Shown here piece after piece: positions 18,108-28,024 of a stretch of 64,000 bases of DNA. A model generated the notes under the pieces. The model was not told the origin of the DNA and did no database searches. It was given only the letters and a program-made list of their open reading frames with translations. Numbering within the stretch: position 1 is the stretch's first letter; the number at the start of each line of letters is the position of its first letter. This DNA comes from Azospirillum cavernae (GTDB lineage Bacteria; Pseudomonadota; Alphaproteobacteria; Azospirillales; Azospirillaceae). The stretch covers positions 1,543,001-1,607,000 of the forward strand of contig NZ_QYUL01000002.1 of assembly GCF_003590795.1 (NCBI RefSeq), in the 5' to 3' direction. Position numbers and translations under genes: made by a program.

Positions 18108-18745
18108 CACGCACTTCCCTTTTTTCGGCGCCGTCTTCCGGCGCGATGCACACTATATCGCAACGCATCATGTGCAGTGCAATGACGCGAATGGCATCAT
18201 GTGTCCGGCAAAAAAGCAAAAAAATCTCTAACGGTTTTACCAAGGTTCCACCCGATTGACGGCCTCTGCGTCTCCGCCGCCACAAAGTTATGGGGGCAAC
18301 GAAAACGTCATCGCGGCGACGTGATTACTTCATAAGGCCGAGGCGGTCATAGAACATCATATTGTCCAATCACTTAGCGTGAAACGTCGTGGCTGTGCCG
18401 TCAGGCGCGCCGCGCAAGGGGCGGATGGTCCGTTTTACGCAACATCCTGTCCACCAATGACCGCGCTGTTGCAACAAAAAGGCTGATTCGGGACTGTTTG
18501 TTCGTTGGTGCAACAAAATATGCATTGCGCTGCCGCAAAGTCGCGCGACTCGGACGATGACCTTTGTCGGAGCCGACCGTTACTTGAAAAGGCGCGTCGC
18601 TGCGACACCATGCCGCTGCCGGGACTTGGCGGCACGCGGGAAACAGCGGCGCCGTTTGGCGGTGGACGGACGGGCGGCGGGCTGTTTCAATCCCGCTCCG
18701 CAGCGACCGCGCCAGCGTGGCGGGTCCGGGCATGGGGGATTGAGG
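18108..18745. other. long divergent intergenic region phaJ / hydrolase
   Basis: 638 bases without a convincing gene. It holds AT-rich parts near 18190-18260 and 18340-18380 and the repeated GCAACA elements listed separately. It probably includes both divergent promoters. Confidence 0.5.
18468..18540. promoter_or_regulatory. TGC-rich repeated elements (candidate PhaR sites)
   Basis: GTTGCAACAAAA (18468-18479) and GGTGCAACAAAA (18507-18518) repeat 39 bases apart. They are followed by TGCATTGCGCTGC. PhaR of other alphaproteobacteria binds TGC-rich DNA at PHA genes, and a PhaR is encoded in this window. The link is inference. Confidence 0.35.
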
Positions 18746-19699
18746 ATGGGGGCGCCGGTCTTTGACGCGCTGCGGCTGCGCGACGGAACGCGGCTGCGCT
18801 GGGCGCGCTGGCGGACGGCGGACGCGCCGCGCGCCACCATTCTGGTGCTGACCGGGCGGGCCGAGTTCATCGAGAAATACGCGGAAACCGCCGAGGGGCT
18901 GGTGGCGCGCGGCTTTCAGGTCGTCACCTTCGATTGGCGCAACCAGGGCCTATCGGATCGTCCGCTGGCCAACCGGCAAATCCACCATCTGACCGACTTC
19001 GCCCGTCTGGTCGATGATCTGGACGAGATGGTGGAGCGGGTGGCGCGCCTCTGCGCCGGGGACGGGCCGCTGCTGCTGCTGGCCCATTCGATGGGCGGGC
19101 TGGTCGCCACGTTGGCGTTGGCTCGGCACGCCGAGGACGCGGAGGCCTATTGCGCCGCCGCCATTCTGTCGGCCCCGATGCACGCCATTCATTTCGGCCC
19201 GTTGCCGCGCGTTCTGGCGGGTTGGCTGGCGGCGTTGGGCGTCGCCTGCGGTTGGGGCGAGCGCTATGCCCTGGGTCAGCGGGATTACCACCCGGCGGAT
19301 GGCCGGTTCCGGCCCGACAATTCGATCACCTCCGATCCCCGGCGCTACGCCGCCTTTCACGGCCCCTTTGCCGCCCAGCCCGCCTTGCGGGTTGGCGGCG
19401 TCAGCTATGGTTGGATCGCGGCGGCCTTGGCGGCGGAAGACGAGGTGAAAACGACTCTGCCGTTGGAGCGGGTGCGCGTTCCGGTGCTGCTGCTGAGCGC
19501 CCTTCAGGATCGCGTGGTGCGCGCCGACGCCCATCGGTTGGTCGCCGCCCGGCTCGCCAACGCCACGCGGATCGACTATGCCGACGCCAAGCATGAATTG
19601 CTGATGGAGCGCGACGCGATCCGGGATCGGGTGTGGGCCGACATCGACGCCTTTCTCGACAAGACGCTTGCGTCCGCCGCCGCTCCTGTCGTCCGATAG
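18746..19699 (+). CDS. alpha/beta hydrolase, lysophospholipase/monoacylglycerol lipase type
   Basis: A 317-residue alpha/beta hydrolase of the PldB-like family. The nucleophile elbow is LAHSMGG, preceded by TFDWRNQGLSDRP, which is typical of the group. The acid (LLSALQDRVV) and the histidine (ADAKHELLMERD) complete the triad. The ATG at 18746, behind GGGGATTGAG, is chosen; the longer frame from 18557 has an arginine-rich tail unlike the family. There is no signal peptide, so a cytoplasmic carboxyl-ester hydrolase acting on lysophospholipids or monoglycerides is likely. It is followed 43 bases later by a DUF6352 gene in the same direction. Confidence 0.85.
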   Translation: MGAPVFDALRLRDGTRLRWARWRTADAPRATILVLTGRAEFIEKYAETAEGLVARGFQVVTFDWRNQGLSDRPLANRQIHHLTDFARLVDDLDEMVERVARLCAGDGPLLLLAHSMGGLVATLALARHAEDAEAYCAAAILSAPMHAIHFGPLPRVLAGWLAALGVACGWGERYALGQRDYHPADGRFRPDNSITSDPRRYAAFHGPFAAQPALRVGGVSYGWIAAALAAEDEVKTTLPLERVRVPVLLLSALQDRVVRADAHRLVAARLANATRIDYADAKHELLMERDAIRDRVWADIDAFLDKTLASAAAPVVR

Positions 19700-19742
19700 C
19701 GCCGGATCGGGCGGCGAACGCGCGTGGGCGAGGGTGGGACGG

Positions 19743-20756
19743 ATGAGCGATTTCTGGAAAGCGTCGGGCCATCATTTGCTGCGCCGCGACGCGGCGGGGC
19801 ATTGGGCGGTGACGCCGGATTTCCTGCGCGCCTATCTGCTGCGGCCCGAAATGCGCCCGCCCGAGGACGCCTGCGACGCCGAACACACGCTGCACGCCGG
19901 GTTGCTCGACGACCCGGCGCGCCCGGTCCCAGCCCCTTTGCTCGACGCGCTGGCGGATGACGACGCGCGCGACAATTGGCGGGTCTGGCTGGGTTTCCGC
20001 GACCGGCTGCTGGCGGCGGGAACGCTGGAGGGCTGTTACCTCGGCCTGTTCCGCGAGGGCGCGCGCGGCGTGCCGGGGCTGTTCATCGACCAACTCGTTC
20101 ACGCCATCCTGCGCGGGGCGCTCGACGAGACCAGCTCCGGCCTGCGGGCGCGGGCGGGGGAGCTGTTTTTTCGGGAGCAAACTGTGTCGGTCGCCGATGG
20201 CCGGGTCCGTCTGGCCGACGCCGAAACGGTGGAAAGCCTGTCGGCCTCCGGCGGCTTCGGCAGTCTGGGGCGGCTGGCGGTGGAGGCGGGGACCGCCCTG
20301 CGTTCGGTCGATCTCGACATTCTCGATGAAACCAACCATTCCGCCTATTGGGGCCGTGACGAGCGGCACGACACGGTGATCGACGTCACCTTCGCGGCGG
20401 CGGGGCTGGACGCGCTGGCCCGTGTGCTGGAAATTTGGGTCGCGCGTTTCCTGGGCGTGACGGTGTCGGTGCAGCCGGTGCAATCCATCCAGGATGACCG
20501 CTGGGTCTGGCATGTCGGCCTGGACGGCGCGGCGACGGGGATTCTGAACGATCTCTACAACGGCGTTCCGGTGGCGCAGGATCGGCTCGCCCGCATCCTG
20601 GCCCTGTTCCGTTTGGAGTTCGCCGATCCGGCGGCGATGCGGCCCGATCTGGCCGGGCGCCCGGTCTATCTCGGCATGGCGATGAACGAACAGAACCGCC
20701 TGCGCCTGAAGCCGCAAAATCTGCTGGTCAATCTGCCGCTGGCGGTGGCGGGGTAA
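19743..20756 (+). CDS. DUF6352 family protein
   Basis: A 337-residue protein starting MSDFWKASGHHLLRRDAAG, the characteristic beginning of the alphaproteobacterial DUF6352 family (recognised from memory). It appears soluble. Blocks include LTPDFLRAYLLRPEMRPPEDAC-like sequence near the start and ETNHSAYWGRDERHDT in the middle. Function is unknown. The preceding lysophospholipase-like gene may be cotranscribed. The start follows GGTGGGACGG, and the upstream frame would overlap the preceding stop region. Confidence 0.7.
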   Translation: MSDFWKASGHHLLRRDAAGHWAVTPDFLRAYLLRPEMRPPEDACDAEHTLHAGLLDDPARPVPAPLLDALADDDARDNWRVWLGFRDRLLAAGTLEGCYLGLFREGARGVPGLFIDQLVHAILRGALDETSSGLRARAGELFFREQTVSVADGRVRLADAETVESLSASGGFGSLGRLAVEAGTALRSVDLDILDETNHSAYWGRDERHDTVIDVTFAAAGLDALARVLEIWVARFLGVTVSVQPVQSIQDDRWVWHVGLDGAATGILNDLYNGVPVAQDRLARILALFRLEFADPAAMRPDLAGRPVYLGMAMNEQNRLRLKPQNLLVNLPLAVAG

Positions 20757-20864
20757 GCGTGGAGCGCTTTGATGAGGGCTGATCTCGCCCCCATCCTTCA
20801 CGTCATCGAGCTGTGTCCTGGACAAGCAGGAAATGTTGGGCGAGGTCCCAAGCCGAAAACAGAG

Positions 20865-21734
20865 TCAGCGAATTTTGTTCAGCGCGCGATCCAGAAAGCT
20901 GGGGCTTTTAACCCACCGATACGGCACAAAGAAGCGCTTTCTGCTGTCTGCGAAGATATTAAAAGCCATCGTAATTTTTGACGCGAGATTGTTTTCAGGT
21001 CTTGCTGTTGTATGCTCAATCAGTGTTTTGTCAATCGGCATTTCCATCATGTATTTGTTGTCTCCGGGGTTGTTCCCTTTTTCAATAAAAGAGATAAATC
21101 GATAAAAAGAAATGCCTGTCACGCATTTCATGATTTCTGGATATTCTGGCGGAAGTGATTTAAAGTTGTGCCAATGACCTGTGCTGACGGTCGGCGGCAG
21201 CACATTTATGGCGTCGACAAGCTCTTTGAAGGCATTGGTGGCAAGGTATCGATGGGGACCATCTCCAGATATCATGTCTTCAACGACATAGAGGCCGCCA
21301 TTCTTTAGGAGTGGGAAGAAGTTCAGGAATGTGTTGATCTGATCCTTGTACCAGTGGCTCCCATCATCAATGATAAGATCAAAATCTCCGCCATGTTGTT
21401 CTACGAATCGGCGTGCGGCGCTCGGGTCTGCGGAGTTGAAAATCTCGACAACCACCCGTTCACTCATCAAGTCCAGGCAATCAGGATTGATATCACAGCC
21501 ATAAATGGTTGCGTTCGGGAAATAATCGCGCCACATGTGAATTGATGCGCCAGTCTTTTCTTGATGAGGAGCGCGTAGGCCAATTTCAAGAACTCTTTGG
21601 ATAGAGTTGCGCTTGCTTCCTAAGTGCGCTTCATAACGGCGAAGATAATCATGAGAGGATTTTGACGCCTTGTGTTTATTTGCTAATTTTTCAAGGGAGT
21701 TTAAGGTTCTATCGGTTTGATCAATTTTCTGCAT
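20865..21734 (-). CDS. class I SAM-dependent methyltransferase (macrocin/tetracenomycin O-methyltransferase-like)
   Basis: A 289-residue enzyme. The SAM-binding motif is RVLEIGLRAP, followed by a acidic strand end YGCDINPDC and an IIDDGSHWYKDQINTF segment. The DDGSH motif is typical of the sugar O-methyltransferases acting on macrolide or tetracenomycin glycosides. A clear GAGGAG lies nine bases before the ATG. Codon use is AT-rich and unlike the surrounding genes, and both flanks are AT-rich too, so the gene was probably acquired. No glycosyltransferase or polyketide gene is adjacent, so the substrate is unknown; surface polysaccharide is one possibility. Confidence 0.8.
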   Translation of the reverse strand: MQKIDQTDRTLNSLEKLANKHKASKSSHDYLRRYEAHLGSKRNSIQRVLEIGLRAPHQEKTGASIHMWRDYFPNATIYGCDINPDCLDLMSERVVVEIFNSADPSAARRFVEQHGGDFDLIIDDGSHWYKDQINTFLNFFPLLKNGGLYVVEDMISGDGPHRYLATNAFKELVDAINVLPPTVSTGHWHNFKSLPPEYPEIMKCVTGISFYRFISFIEKGNNPGDNKYMMEMPIDKTLIEHTTARPENNLASKITMAFNIFADSRKRFFVPYRWVKSPSFLDRALNKIR

Positions 21735-22272
21735 ATTATAATACTCCTCGTATCTATGATGGTTTCATTGCCAGAAAAACAATATCTCTCATTTGGAGCA
21801 TTTTTTATTATTTTGCAACGGAAAAAATTGAGTGTGAGTTTCCCTCATTGGGATCAAAAGATCCAGCTATATGGGCTTCGGGGAAGCTATGGCTGATGTT
21901 CAGCGTCGGCCACAGATCCGTTGGGTGAGGTGATCGGGGGACAAGAAATCTTTATCGGTCAGGCAACTTGGGCGTCGCTGCCGGGGACGAGGAGCGCCCT
22001 TGTCATTTTGGGTGTGCGGTGAAACGATTCGGCCCAGAGCCATCTTTCTAGTGTGATCAGCGACGCAGGCTGAGGCGCAGGCGCACTCTGTATTCTTCAT
22101 GCGCCAACTGTTGATGTGTGACGTTGAGAGGTTTGTTGGCTGGAGTTTTTTGCGATTCCTCAGGTCACTTGCCTGTTCATCATGTGCAGCGTATCGTCCC
22201 AATTCGTATAACGATTGAGCCTAAGAGGCGACACCAGCGCTTTTCCTGGAGTCGCAGGGAGTTTTCCCCGTC
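21735..22272. other. AT-rich to mixed intergenic region
   Basis: 538 bases. The part next to the methyltransferase (to about 21900) is AT-rich and probably carries its promoter. The rest returns to normal composition before creA. Short open frames here (for example 21900-22202, minus strand) lack a ribosome site and recognisable content. Confidence 0.45.
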
Positions 22273-22776
22273 ATGCGCAGCCTGTCGTCCTTTGCCTTGC
22301 TGGCCGCGCTGGCGGTGGCGAGCCTCGCCCGTCCCGCCGCCGCCGATTCCGTGGTCGGGCGCTTTTCCAACGACTGGACCGGCAACGGGTTGGAAATCCA
22401 GGCCGTCGAGGATCCGAAGGTGAAGGGCGTCACCTGCCATCTGGTCGATTTCGACCGCAGCCTGATCGACCGGCTGTCCAAGGGCAATTGGTTCGAGGAT
22501 CCGTCCAACGCCTCCATCGCTTGCCGCCAGACCGGGGCGGTGACGGTCGGCGACATCGAATTGTCGCCCAAGGGCGAAGAGGTGTTTTCCGAACGCAAAA
22601 GCCTGATCTTCAAATCGGTGGCGATCCGGCGCATCTATGACCGCGTCAACGACACGCTGGTTTACGTCGTTTACAGCCGTCAGGTGACGAACGCCTCGGC
22701 CAAAATGTCGATCTCCACCGTGCCGTTGTTCAGCGCCAACGCCCAATGGACCAAGGGAAAACCGGCGGCGAAGTGA
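22273..22776 (+). CDS. creA: CreA family protein
   Basis: A 167-residue periplasmic protein. The N-terminus MRSLSSFALLAALAVASLARPAAADS is a classic signal peptide with cleavage expected after AAA. The mature part shows the CreA pattern: the EIQAVEDPKVKGVTCHL block, then an EDPSNASIACRQ block with two cysteines, and a YVVYSRQ C-terminal stretch. CreA is widespread but of unsettled function. It is monocistronic and converges on the aspartoacylase-like gene, with GC-rich palindromes between them. Confidence 0.88.
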   Translation: MRSLSSFALLAALAVASLARPAAADSVVGRFSNDWTGNGLEIQAVEDPKVKGVTCHLVDFDRSLIDRLSKGNWFEDPSNASIACRQTGAVTVGDIELSPKGEEVFSERKSLIFKSVAIRRIYDRVNDTLVYVVYSRQVTNASAKMSISTVPLFSANAQWTKGKPAAK

Positions 22777-22811
22777 ACGGCGCCCCCCTCAGCGTTTCGC
22801 CCCCTCCCTAA

Positions 22812-22893
22812 CCCTCCTCCGCTGCGCGGGAGAGGGAACTCCGCCGCTGCTCGACAAGGCTCAAGCCTCCCTCTCCCGCAACGCGGGGGAGGG
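22812..22893. repeat. two GC-rich palindromes between convergent genes
   Basis: Inverted repeats lie at 22812-22836 (CCCTCCTCC...GGGAGAGGG) and 22869-22893 (CCCTCTCCCGC...GCGGGGGAGGG). They separate the ends of creA and the aspartoacylase-like gene. They belong to the same palindrome family as the one at 6741-6777 and may terminate transcription from both sides. Confidence 0.6.
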
Positions 22894-22916
22894 CCGGGGA
22901 GGGGGCTTGCGGATTT

Positions 22917-23870
22917 TCAGAGCGTCACGATTCGCCCCAGCCGCACGGCGGTCTGTCCGGCCTTGACCCGGCGCGCGGGCATGATGAGGACGCAATCGTC
23001 GTAGGGGGTGCGGATCGCCCGGTCGCCGTCCCAGCCGATGGTGGTTCCGGCCCGTCCGATCACTTCCAACCCGGCGAAGGGGGCGGTGAAGCGGAACAGG
23101 TCGCTGTCCGCCGTGATGACGTCGGTGATGTCGACCAGCCGTTGCGGATCGGCGCGCGGCAGCAAGCGCGGCCCCACCGACTCGTCGATCATCTCCAACC
23201 CGCGCAGCAGGCGCAGGCAGCTTTCCAGCGCGACGACGGCGGTGTCGGCCCGCCAATGCTGGCCGCATTCCACCAGGATCGCCGTGCGCGCGCCCTCTGG
23301 TTCGGCGAAGGCGCCGAAATCGATCAACCGCCGCCCCCCGGCGTGGCCGTCGTCGGCGACCACCCAGGCCGGATGAGCCAACCCCAACGCCAGATCGCGC
23401 CCGCGCGTGGTCCGTCCGCACAGGGTCAGCGGCGCGGTGTCGGCGGTCATCGAATGCAGGTCGAGCAGCAGGTCGGCGGATTGATAGACCGGGCGCAATT
23501 GCCGGGCGCGGCGCAGTTCGGCGCTGTCGCGCCGCCCGTCGAGATGCTCGGGCGACCAGATCCGGTTGAAATCCTCGTCGATGAAGCGCGAGGCGTAGGG
23601 GTTTTGCCGGTCGAACAACCGATAGGCATCGGTGTTGGCGAACACGAAGGTCAGCCGCCCGCGCCGGGGTTTCAGCCGCAGGCGCAACAGGGAATCGAGC
23701 GCGATGGCCCCGGAAATCTCGTTGCCATGCACCAGCGCGTTGAGCACGACATGCGGCCCCGGCTCCTCCGAGGTCAGGCTGGTGACGTGCTCGATCCCCG
23801 TGTTGCCGCGCCGGTGGGGCGCGATGTCGGGCGGCGTCAGCTCGATGGGGGCGAACAGAGGGTCGGTCAC
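22917..23870 (-). CDS. succinylglutamate desuccinylase/aspartoacylase family zinc hydrolase
   Basis: A 317-residue enzyme of the AstE/AspA (M14-like) group. Zinc ligands are visible in NALVHGNEISGA (H and E of HxxE) and LLDLHSMT (second histidine), with an ILVECGQHW segment later. Such enzymes cleave N-acyl amino acids or act as small-molecule carboxypeptidases. A GTG at 23870 is taken as start because the family homology begins there; the upstream frame to 24014 looks like noise. The ribosome site is weak. It is divergent from an N-formylglutamate-amidohydrolase-like gene, so both may serve acyl-amino-acid breakdown. Confidence 0.8.
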   Translation of the reverse strand: MTDPLFAPIELTPPDIAPHRRGNTGIEHVTSLTSEEPGPHVVLNALVHGNEISGAIALDSLLRLRLKPRRGRLTFVFANTDAYRLFDRQNPYASRFIDEDFNRIWSPEHLDGRRDSAELRRARQLRPVYQSADLLLDLHSMTADTAPLTLCGRTTRGRDLALGLAHPAWVVADDGHAGGRRLIDFGAFAEPEGARTAILVECGQHWRADTAVVALESCLRLLRGLEMIDESVGPRLLPRADPQRLVDITDVITADSDLFRFTAPFAGLEVIGRAGTTIGWDGDRAIRTPYDDCVLIMPARRVKAGQTAVRLGRIVTL

Positions 23871-24106
23871 GAGGTCGGCTCGGCATGGTTGCCTGGAGTC
23901 GCCAGTATGGCGAAGCGAACGCCGCCGCGCCAGTGGGGCGAGCCGGGCCGTCTTGGCTCCGCGATGGTTTCGACTCTGTTGCGGTTTGGCGGCGTCCGTG
24001 TGACGATTTCGCATCGACGACGGGTTGACGCTTGGGTTATAGGGGCGGTCGACGTGTTGCGGCGCAGCGTCGCGGGTCGGTCGGGAATGCGGACGGGAAG
24101 GCTGGC

Positions 24107-24982
24107 ATGAGTTTGGTGATCGAGGACGTTCTGGTCCGCAACGATCCGCCGGGGCGGCGTTTGCCCATCCTGTTCGATTCGCCGCACAGCGGACGGGTTT
24201 ACCCGCCCGACATCCGTTTCGCCTGTCCGCTGGGGTTGCTGCGCCACGCCGAGGACAGCCATGTCGAGGAGCTGTTCGCCAGCGCCCCCGATCATGGCGC
24301 GACGCTGCTGTGCGCGCTGTTTCCCCGTGTGTGCATCGACGTCAACCGCGCGGTGGACGACATCGACCCGGCGTTGCTCGACGAGGCTTGGCCCGCTCCG
24401 CTGAATCCGACCGGGCGCAGCGCGGTCGGGGCCGGGCTGATTCGCAGCCTGCTGCGACCCGGCTTGCCGCTGTATGACGGCAAGCTGTCGGTCGCCGATG
24501 TGGAGGAGCGGATCGGGCGCTATTACCGGCCCTACCACAGCCAGATGAGCCAGATTCTCGACGGGCTGGCCGGACGCTTTGGCGCGGTCTGGCACGTCAA
24601 CTGCCACTCCATGCCGTCTGTTCTGGGGCTGTCCGGCTCAAGCGCCGCCGAGCCGGTGCTGGCCGACTTCGTCATCGGCGACCGCGACGGCGCGACCAGC
24701 GAGGCGGGCTTCGTCCAACTGGTGGCGGACACGCTGCGCGGCTATGGCTATCGGGTGGCGCTGAACAACCCTTACAAGGGGGTGGAACTGGTGGCGCGCT
24801 ACGGTGATCCGGCGCGGGGCCGTCATTCGATCCAGTTGGAGATCAACCGCCGCCTCTACATGAACGAAGAGACGCTGGAGCGGCACGAGGGTTTCGCCGC
24901 GCTCAAGGCGGCGATCGACGGCCTGATCGGGCGCATCGCCGTCTACGCCGCCGACCGATTGCTGAGTCAGGCGGCGGAGTAG
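24107..24982 (+). CDS. N-formylglutamate amidohydrolase family protein
   Basis: A 291-residue enzyme of the HutG-type family. The N-terminal block ILFDSPHSGRVYP and RVCIDVNRAVDDIDP are diagnostic, and HVNCHSMP supplies further metal-binding histidine. The ATG at 24107 follows GGGAAGG and begins MSLVIEDVL. The reaction is hydrolysis of N-formyl-L-glutamate or a related N-acyl amino acid. No hut genes are adjacent, so a histidine-degradation role is not established. It is divergent from the aspartoacylase-like gene across 236 bases. Confidence 0.83.
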   Translation: MSLVIEDVLVRNDPPGRRLPILFDSPHSGRVYPPDIRFACPLGLLRHAEDSHVEELFASAPDHGATLLCALFPRVCIDVNRAVDDIDPALLDEAWPAPLNPTGRSAVGAGLIRSLLRPGLPLYDGKLSVADVEERIGRYYRPYHSQMSQILDGLAGRFGAVWHVNCHSMPSVLGLSGSSAAEPVLADFVIGDRDGATSEAGFVQLVADTLRGYGYRVALNNPYKGVELVARYGDPARGRHSIQLEINRRLYMNEETLERHEGFAALKAAIDGLIGRIAVYAADRLLSQAAE

Positions 24983-24997
24983 GGCGGGCGCGTCGGG

Positions 24998-26677
24998 TCA
25001 GCCTTGGCGGACGGTGGCGAGGAAGCGGGCGACCTCCTCGTGCAGATATTCGGCCTGCTTGGACAGGTCAGACGACGAGCCGCTGATCTGGGTGGCGGCG
25101 GCGCCGGTGTCGCGGGCGGCGTGTTCGACGGCGGCGATGTTCGCCGACACGTCGTTGGTGCCGACGGCGGCCTGTTCGACGTTGCGGGCGATTTCCGCCG
25201 TGGCGCTCATCTGCTGCTGCACCGCGCCCGCGACCGACGCGCTGATGTCGCCCATCTCGCCGATCACCTTGCTGATGCTGTCGATGGCGTGAACCGCGTG
25301 GTTGGTGCCGTCCTGCACGGCGGAAATCTGGCTGCTGATTTCCTCCGTCGCCTTGGCGGTCTGGCTGGCCAACCCCTTGACCTCGCTCGCCACGACGGCG
25401 AAGCCCTTGCCAGCCTCTCCAGCGCGGGCGGCTTCGATGGTGGCGTTCAGCGCCAACAGGTTGGTTTGGCTGGCGATGGCGTTGATGAGGTTGACGATCT
25501 CACCGATCTTGCTGACGTTGTCGGACAAAGCGCGGATGTGGCGGGTCGTCGATGCCGCCTCGTCGCGGGCGCGGGTGGCGACGCTTTGCGAGCGTTGGAC
25601 CTGCCCGGTGATCTCGCTGATCGAGGCCGACAGCTCTTCGGTGGCCGACGCCACCGTCTGCACGTTGCTCGACGCCTCTTGCGCGGACGCGGCGACGATG
25701 GTGGCCTGATGGCTGGTGTGGTCGGCGGTCGAGGCCATCTGGCTGGCGGCGGCTTGAAGCTCGGTGGAGGCGGAGGTGACGGTCTGCACCACCTTGCCGA
25801 CGCTGCTTTCAAAACTGTCGGCCAGTTGGCGCATGGAGGCCAGATGGTCGGCGCGGGCCTGGCGCTGGCGTTCCTCCTGTTCGGCTTCCAGCGTGTGGAC
25901 GCGGATCAACTGGTCTTTGAAATGGGCGACCGACTTCGCCATCAGCCCGACCTCGTCGCCCCGCTCGGCGTAGGGGATGGCGACAGTCAACTCGTTGCGG
26001 CTCAACGCGCCCATCACGCCGGTCATGGCGTTGACCGGGTGGGAGATGCTCCGCGTGATGACGACGGCGATGGCGGCGCTGAGCAGTACCAGAGCGAACA
26101 GCGAGCCGTAGATGGTCGCCTCCACCTGATCGCTGACCGCCTGGGCGTTCTGCATGAAGGACGTCGCCTTGTTGTGCGAGAAGTCGCTCAGCTTTTGCAG
26201 GCGGCTGTCGGCTTCGGCCACTTGGCGCGCGCCCTTGTCCTTGGTGATCGCGGCGGCCTCGTCCGGCTTTCCAGCGCTCATCAGGCGAATCACCTCGTCG
26301 CGGATCGGCTTCCAGTCGGCGAAGGCTTTCCGCGCCGCCTCGACGTCGGATTTGTCGCCGAGGAAGCGTTCGCTTACCATGTCGAAATGCTGGTAAGCGG
26401 CCTTTTCCCGCGCGTTCACGTCGGCGGCGGCCTTGTCGATGTCGGCCTGCGACTTGGCCAGCGCGACGTCCTTCATCGAGCGGTGCATCGCGATGATTTC
26501 GGTCTTGGCGTTGGCCAAAGCGTTGGTGACGGCGAAGGGGTGCCGGTACAGCTTGGCCGTGAGGTCGCTCAACCGCTCCGCGCTGGTTTCCGCCACCAGC
26601 CCAAGCGCGATGGCCAGAGCGACGATCAACCCGAAGCCAATCGCCAGACGCGCGCCGATGCGGAGGTTTGAGAACAT
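24998..26677 (-). CDS. methyl-accepting chemotaxis protein
   Basis: A 559-residue receptor in the inner membrane. A first transmembrane helix (about residues 10-30, [19 protein letters not shown]) is followed by a periplasmic four-helix-bundle sensor (about 35-190). A second membrane helix ([19 protein letters not shown]) leads to HAMP and the coiled-coil signalling domain. The hairpin tip reads [25 protein letters not shown]-like sequence, the CheA/CheW contact. It is an orphan receptor here, with no che genes nearby. The ligand cannot be inferred. The end of the preceding + strand gene lies 15 bases away, so the two genes converge. Confidence 0.94.
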   Translation of the reverse strand: MFSNLRIGARLAIGFGLIVALAIALGLVAETSAERLSDLTAKLYRHPFAVTNALANAKTEIIAMHRSMKDVALAKSQADIDKAAADVNAREKAAYQHFDMVSERFLGDKSDVEAARKAFADWKPIRDEVIRLMSAGKPDEAAAITKDKGARQVAEADSRLQKLSDFSHNKATSFMQNAQAVSDQVEATIYGSLFALVLLSAAIAVVITRSISHPVNAMTGVMGALSRNELTVAIPYAERGDEVGLMAKSVAHFKDQLIRVHTLEAEQEERQRQARADHLASMRQLADSFESSVGKVVQTVTSASTELQAAASQMASTADHTSHQATIVAASAQEASSNVQTVASATEELSASISEITGQVQRSQSVATRARDEAASTTRHIRALSDNVSKIGEIVNLINAIASQTNLLALNATIEAARAGEAGKGFAVVASEVKGLASQTAKATEEISSQISAVQDGTNHAVHAIDSISKVIGEMGDISASVAGAVQQQMSATAEIARNVEQAAVGTNDVSANIAAVEHAARDTGAAATQISGSSSDLSKQAEYLHEEVARFLATVRQG

Positions 26678-26861
26678 TGTTTCCTCACTGTTTTCGTAAT
26701 ATTATCAAACTATGCCGGGTTCTCCCAGCATAAGAAGTATGCATATCATTTCTTCATCAAAAATGAAAATCTGGGGATCAACCGGATCGACTGTTGTTGG
26801 GGCGACAAATTGGCGCGTTTTGATTGACGACATGGAGTTCTGTTTTGAACAGTGATGGGGC

Positions 26862-27038
26862 CTATTTTGCCCAATAAAGAATGTGATCGAGTCCAAGAAC
26901 GCTCAGCGAAAAGGCGCCAAACAAGAAATGGGCCAGGGCGACGCCGCTGACGCTGCGGTGACGGCGGTGCAGCAGGCCGAAAATCACCCCTTGGGCGAAG
27001 GCCGCCAGACCGATCAAGGCCGACAAATGGACATGCAC
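26862..27038 (-). CDS. possible small membrane protein downstream of nadK
   Basis: An open frame whose conserved-looking part reads LSALIGLAAFAQGVIFGLLH, then a short basic loop, AHFLFGAFSLSVLGLDHI and a TAG stop. It predicts two membrane helices. The FGLLH and AHFLFG pieces recall the last motifs of CPBP-type membrane proteases, but the length is far too short. Only a GTG at 27038 without a ribosome site is available, and the frame stays open upstream to the end of nadK. It could be a real small gene with an odd start or a remnant of a larger gene. Confidence 0.35.
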   Translation of the reverse strand: MHVHLSALIGLAAFAQGVIFGLLHRRHRSVSGVALAHFLFGAFSLSVLGLDHILYWAK

Positions 27039-27111
27039 CGTCGCAATGATTGAGACGCCCTCGGCGGCGCGGGCCAGGGTGTTCAGAACGGATTGGGTGG
27101 CCGCCGCTCCA

Positions 27112-27936
27112 TCAGGGGGCGAACTGTTCCTTGAGGATGCGTTCCTCGAAATTCAGCTCCTGGTCGAACAGCAGGGTCAGGGCGACGTCGCGGCATTCCT
27201 GCACCTCGACCCGCAGAACCTCGCGCACCTCGGTGAAGTCGGCCACCGCGCTGACCGGGCGTTTGCCCTCGTCCAGAATGTCGAAAATGATCTTGGCGGT
27301 GTGGGGCAACAGGGCGCCGCGCCAGCGCCGGGGGCGGAAGGCGCTGATCGGCGTCAGGGCGAGAACCCCGGCGCCCAGCGGCACGATGGGGCCGTGGGCC
27401 GACAAATTGTAGGCGGTGCTGCCAGCGGGGGTGGCGACCAGGGCGCCGTCGCAGATCAACTCCGGCAACCGCACCACCTTGTCCACGGTGATGCGCAGCT
27501 TGGCGGCCTGCCGGGTTTCGCGCAGCAACGACACCTCGTTGATGCCCAGCGCCTCGACCCGCTCGCCATTCACCCGCGTGGCGACCATCCGCAGCGGGTT
27601 GAGCTGGACATGCTGGGAGGCGGAAACCCGTTCGGCGATCTCATCCTCGCGGTAGGCGTTCAGCAGGAAGCCGACCGAACCGCGATTCATGCCATAGACC
27701 GGCAAGGGCCGTTCCCGGTTCAGCCCCAGCGCCCGGTGCAGGGTTTCCAGCAAAAAGCCGTCGCCGCCCAGCGCGATGATGACGTCGGCGTCGGTCAGCG
27801 GCGCGTTGCCATAGCGGTGGACCAGCCGCGTCCGCGCCGCGCGCGCCTCTTCGGTGTCCGCGCAGACGAAGGCCATGCGCAGCGCGTCGGGAGCGGGCAG
27901 GGCGGGAAAGGCGATGTGCGGGACGGGTTCGATCAT
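27112..27936 (-). CDS. nadK: NAD kinase
   Basis: NadK phosphorylates NAD to NADP using ATP. The product has 274 residues, as expected for the short alphaproteobacterial form. The GGDG motif is in [38 protein letters not shown] and the glycine-rich [19 protein letters not shown] segment are all present. The ATG at 27936 ([12 protein letters not shown]) is preferred; another in-frame ATG lies four codons upstream. It is followed by a questionable small membrane protein. The clpA terminator separates it from clpA. Confidence 0.93.
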   Translation of the reverse strand: MIEPVPHIAFPALPAPDALRMAFVCADTEEARAARTRLVHRYGNAPLTDADVIIALGGDGFLLETLHRALGLNRERPLPVYGMNRGSVGFLLNAYREDEIAERVSASQHVQLNPLRMVATRVNGERVEALGINEVSLLRETRQAAKLRITVDKVVRLPELICDGALVATPAGSTAYNLSAHGPIVPLGAGVLALTPISAFRPRRWRGALLPHTAKIIFDILDEGKRPVSAVADFTEVREVLRVEVQECRDVALTLLFDQELNFEERILKEQFAP

Positions 27937-28024
27937 GGCCCCGACCATAGCGCAGGTGGCAAGGGCGGGGAAACGCCGCTCATCGGGTGTGCGCCGCAAA
28001 AGACGCGCTAAAACGCCGCCGGAC

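Noticed and set aside
21900-22202. A 100-residue minus-strand frame upstream of creA
   Set aside because: No ribosome site, poor codon use and no recognisable sequence; treated as non-coding.
26862-27110. A truncated CPBP-type protease gene after nadK
   Set aside because: Only short motif-like pieces are present; retained only as a doubtful small membrane protein.
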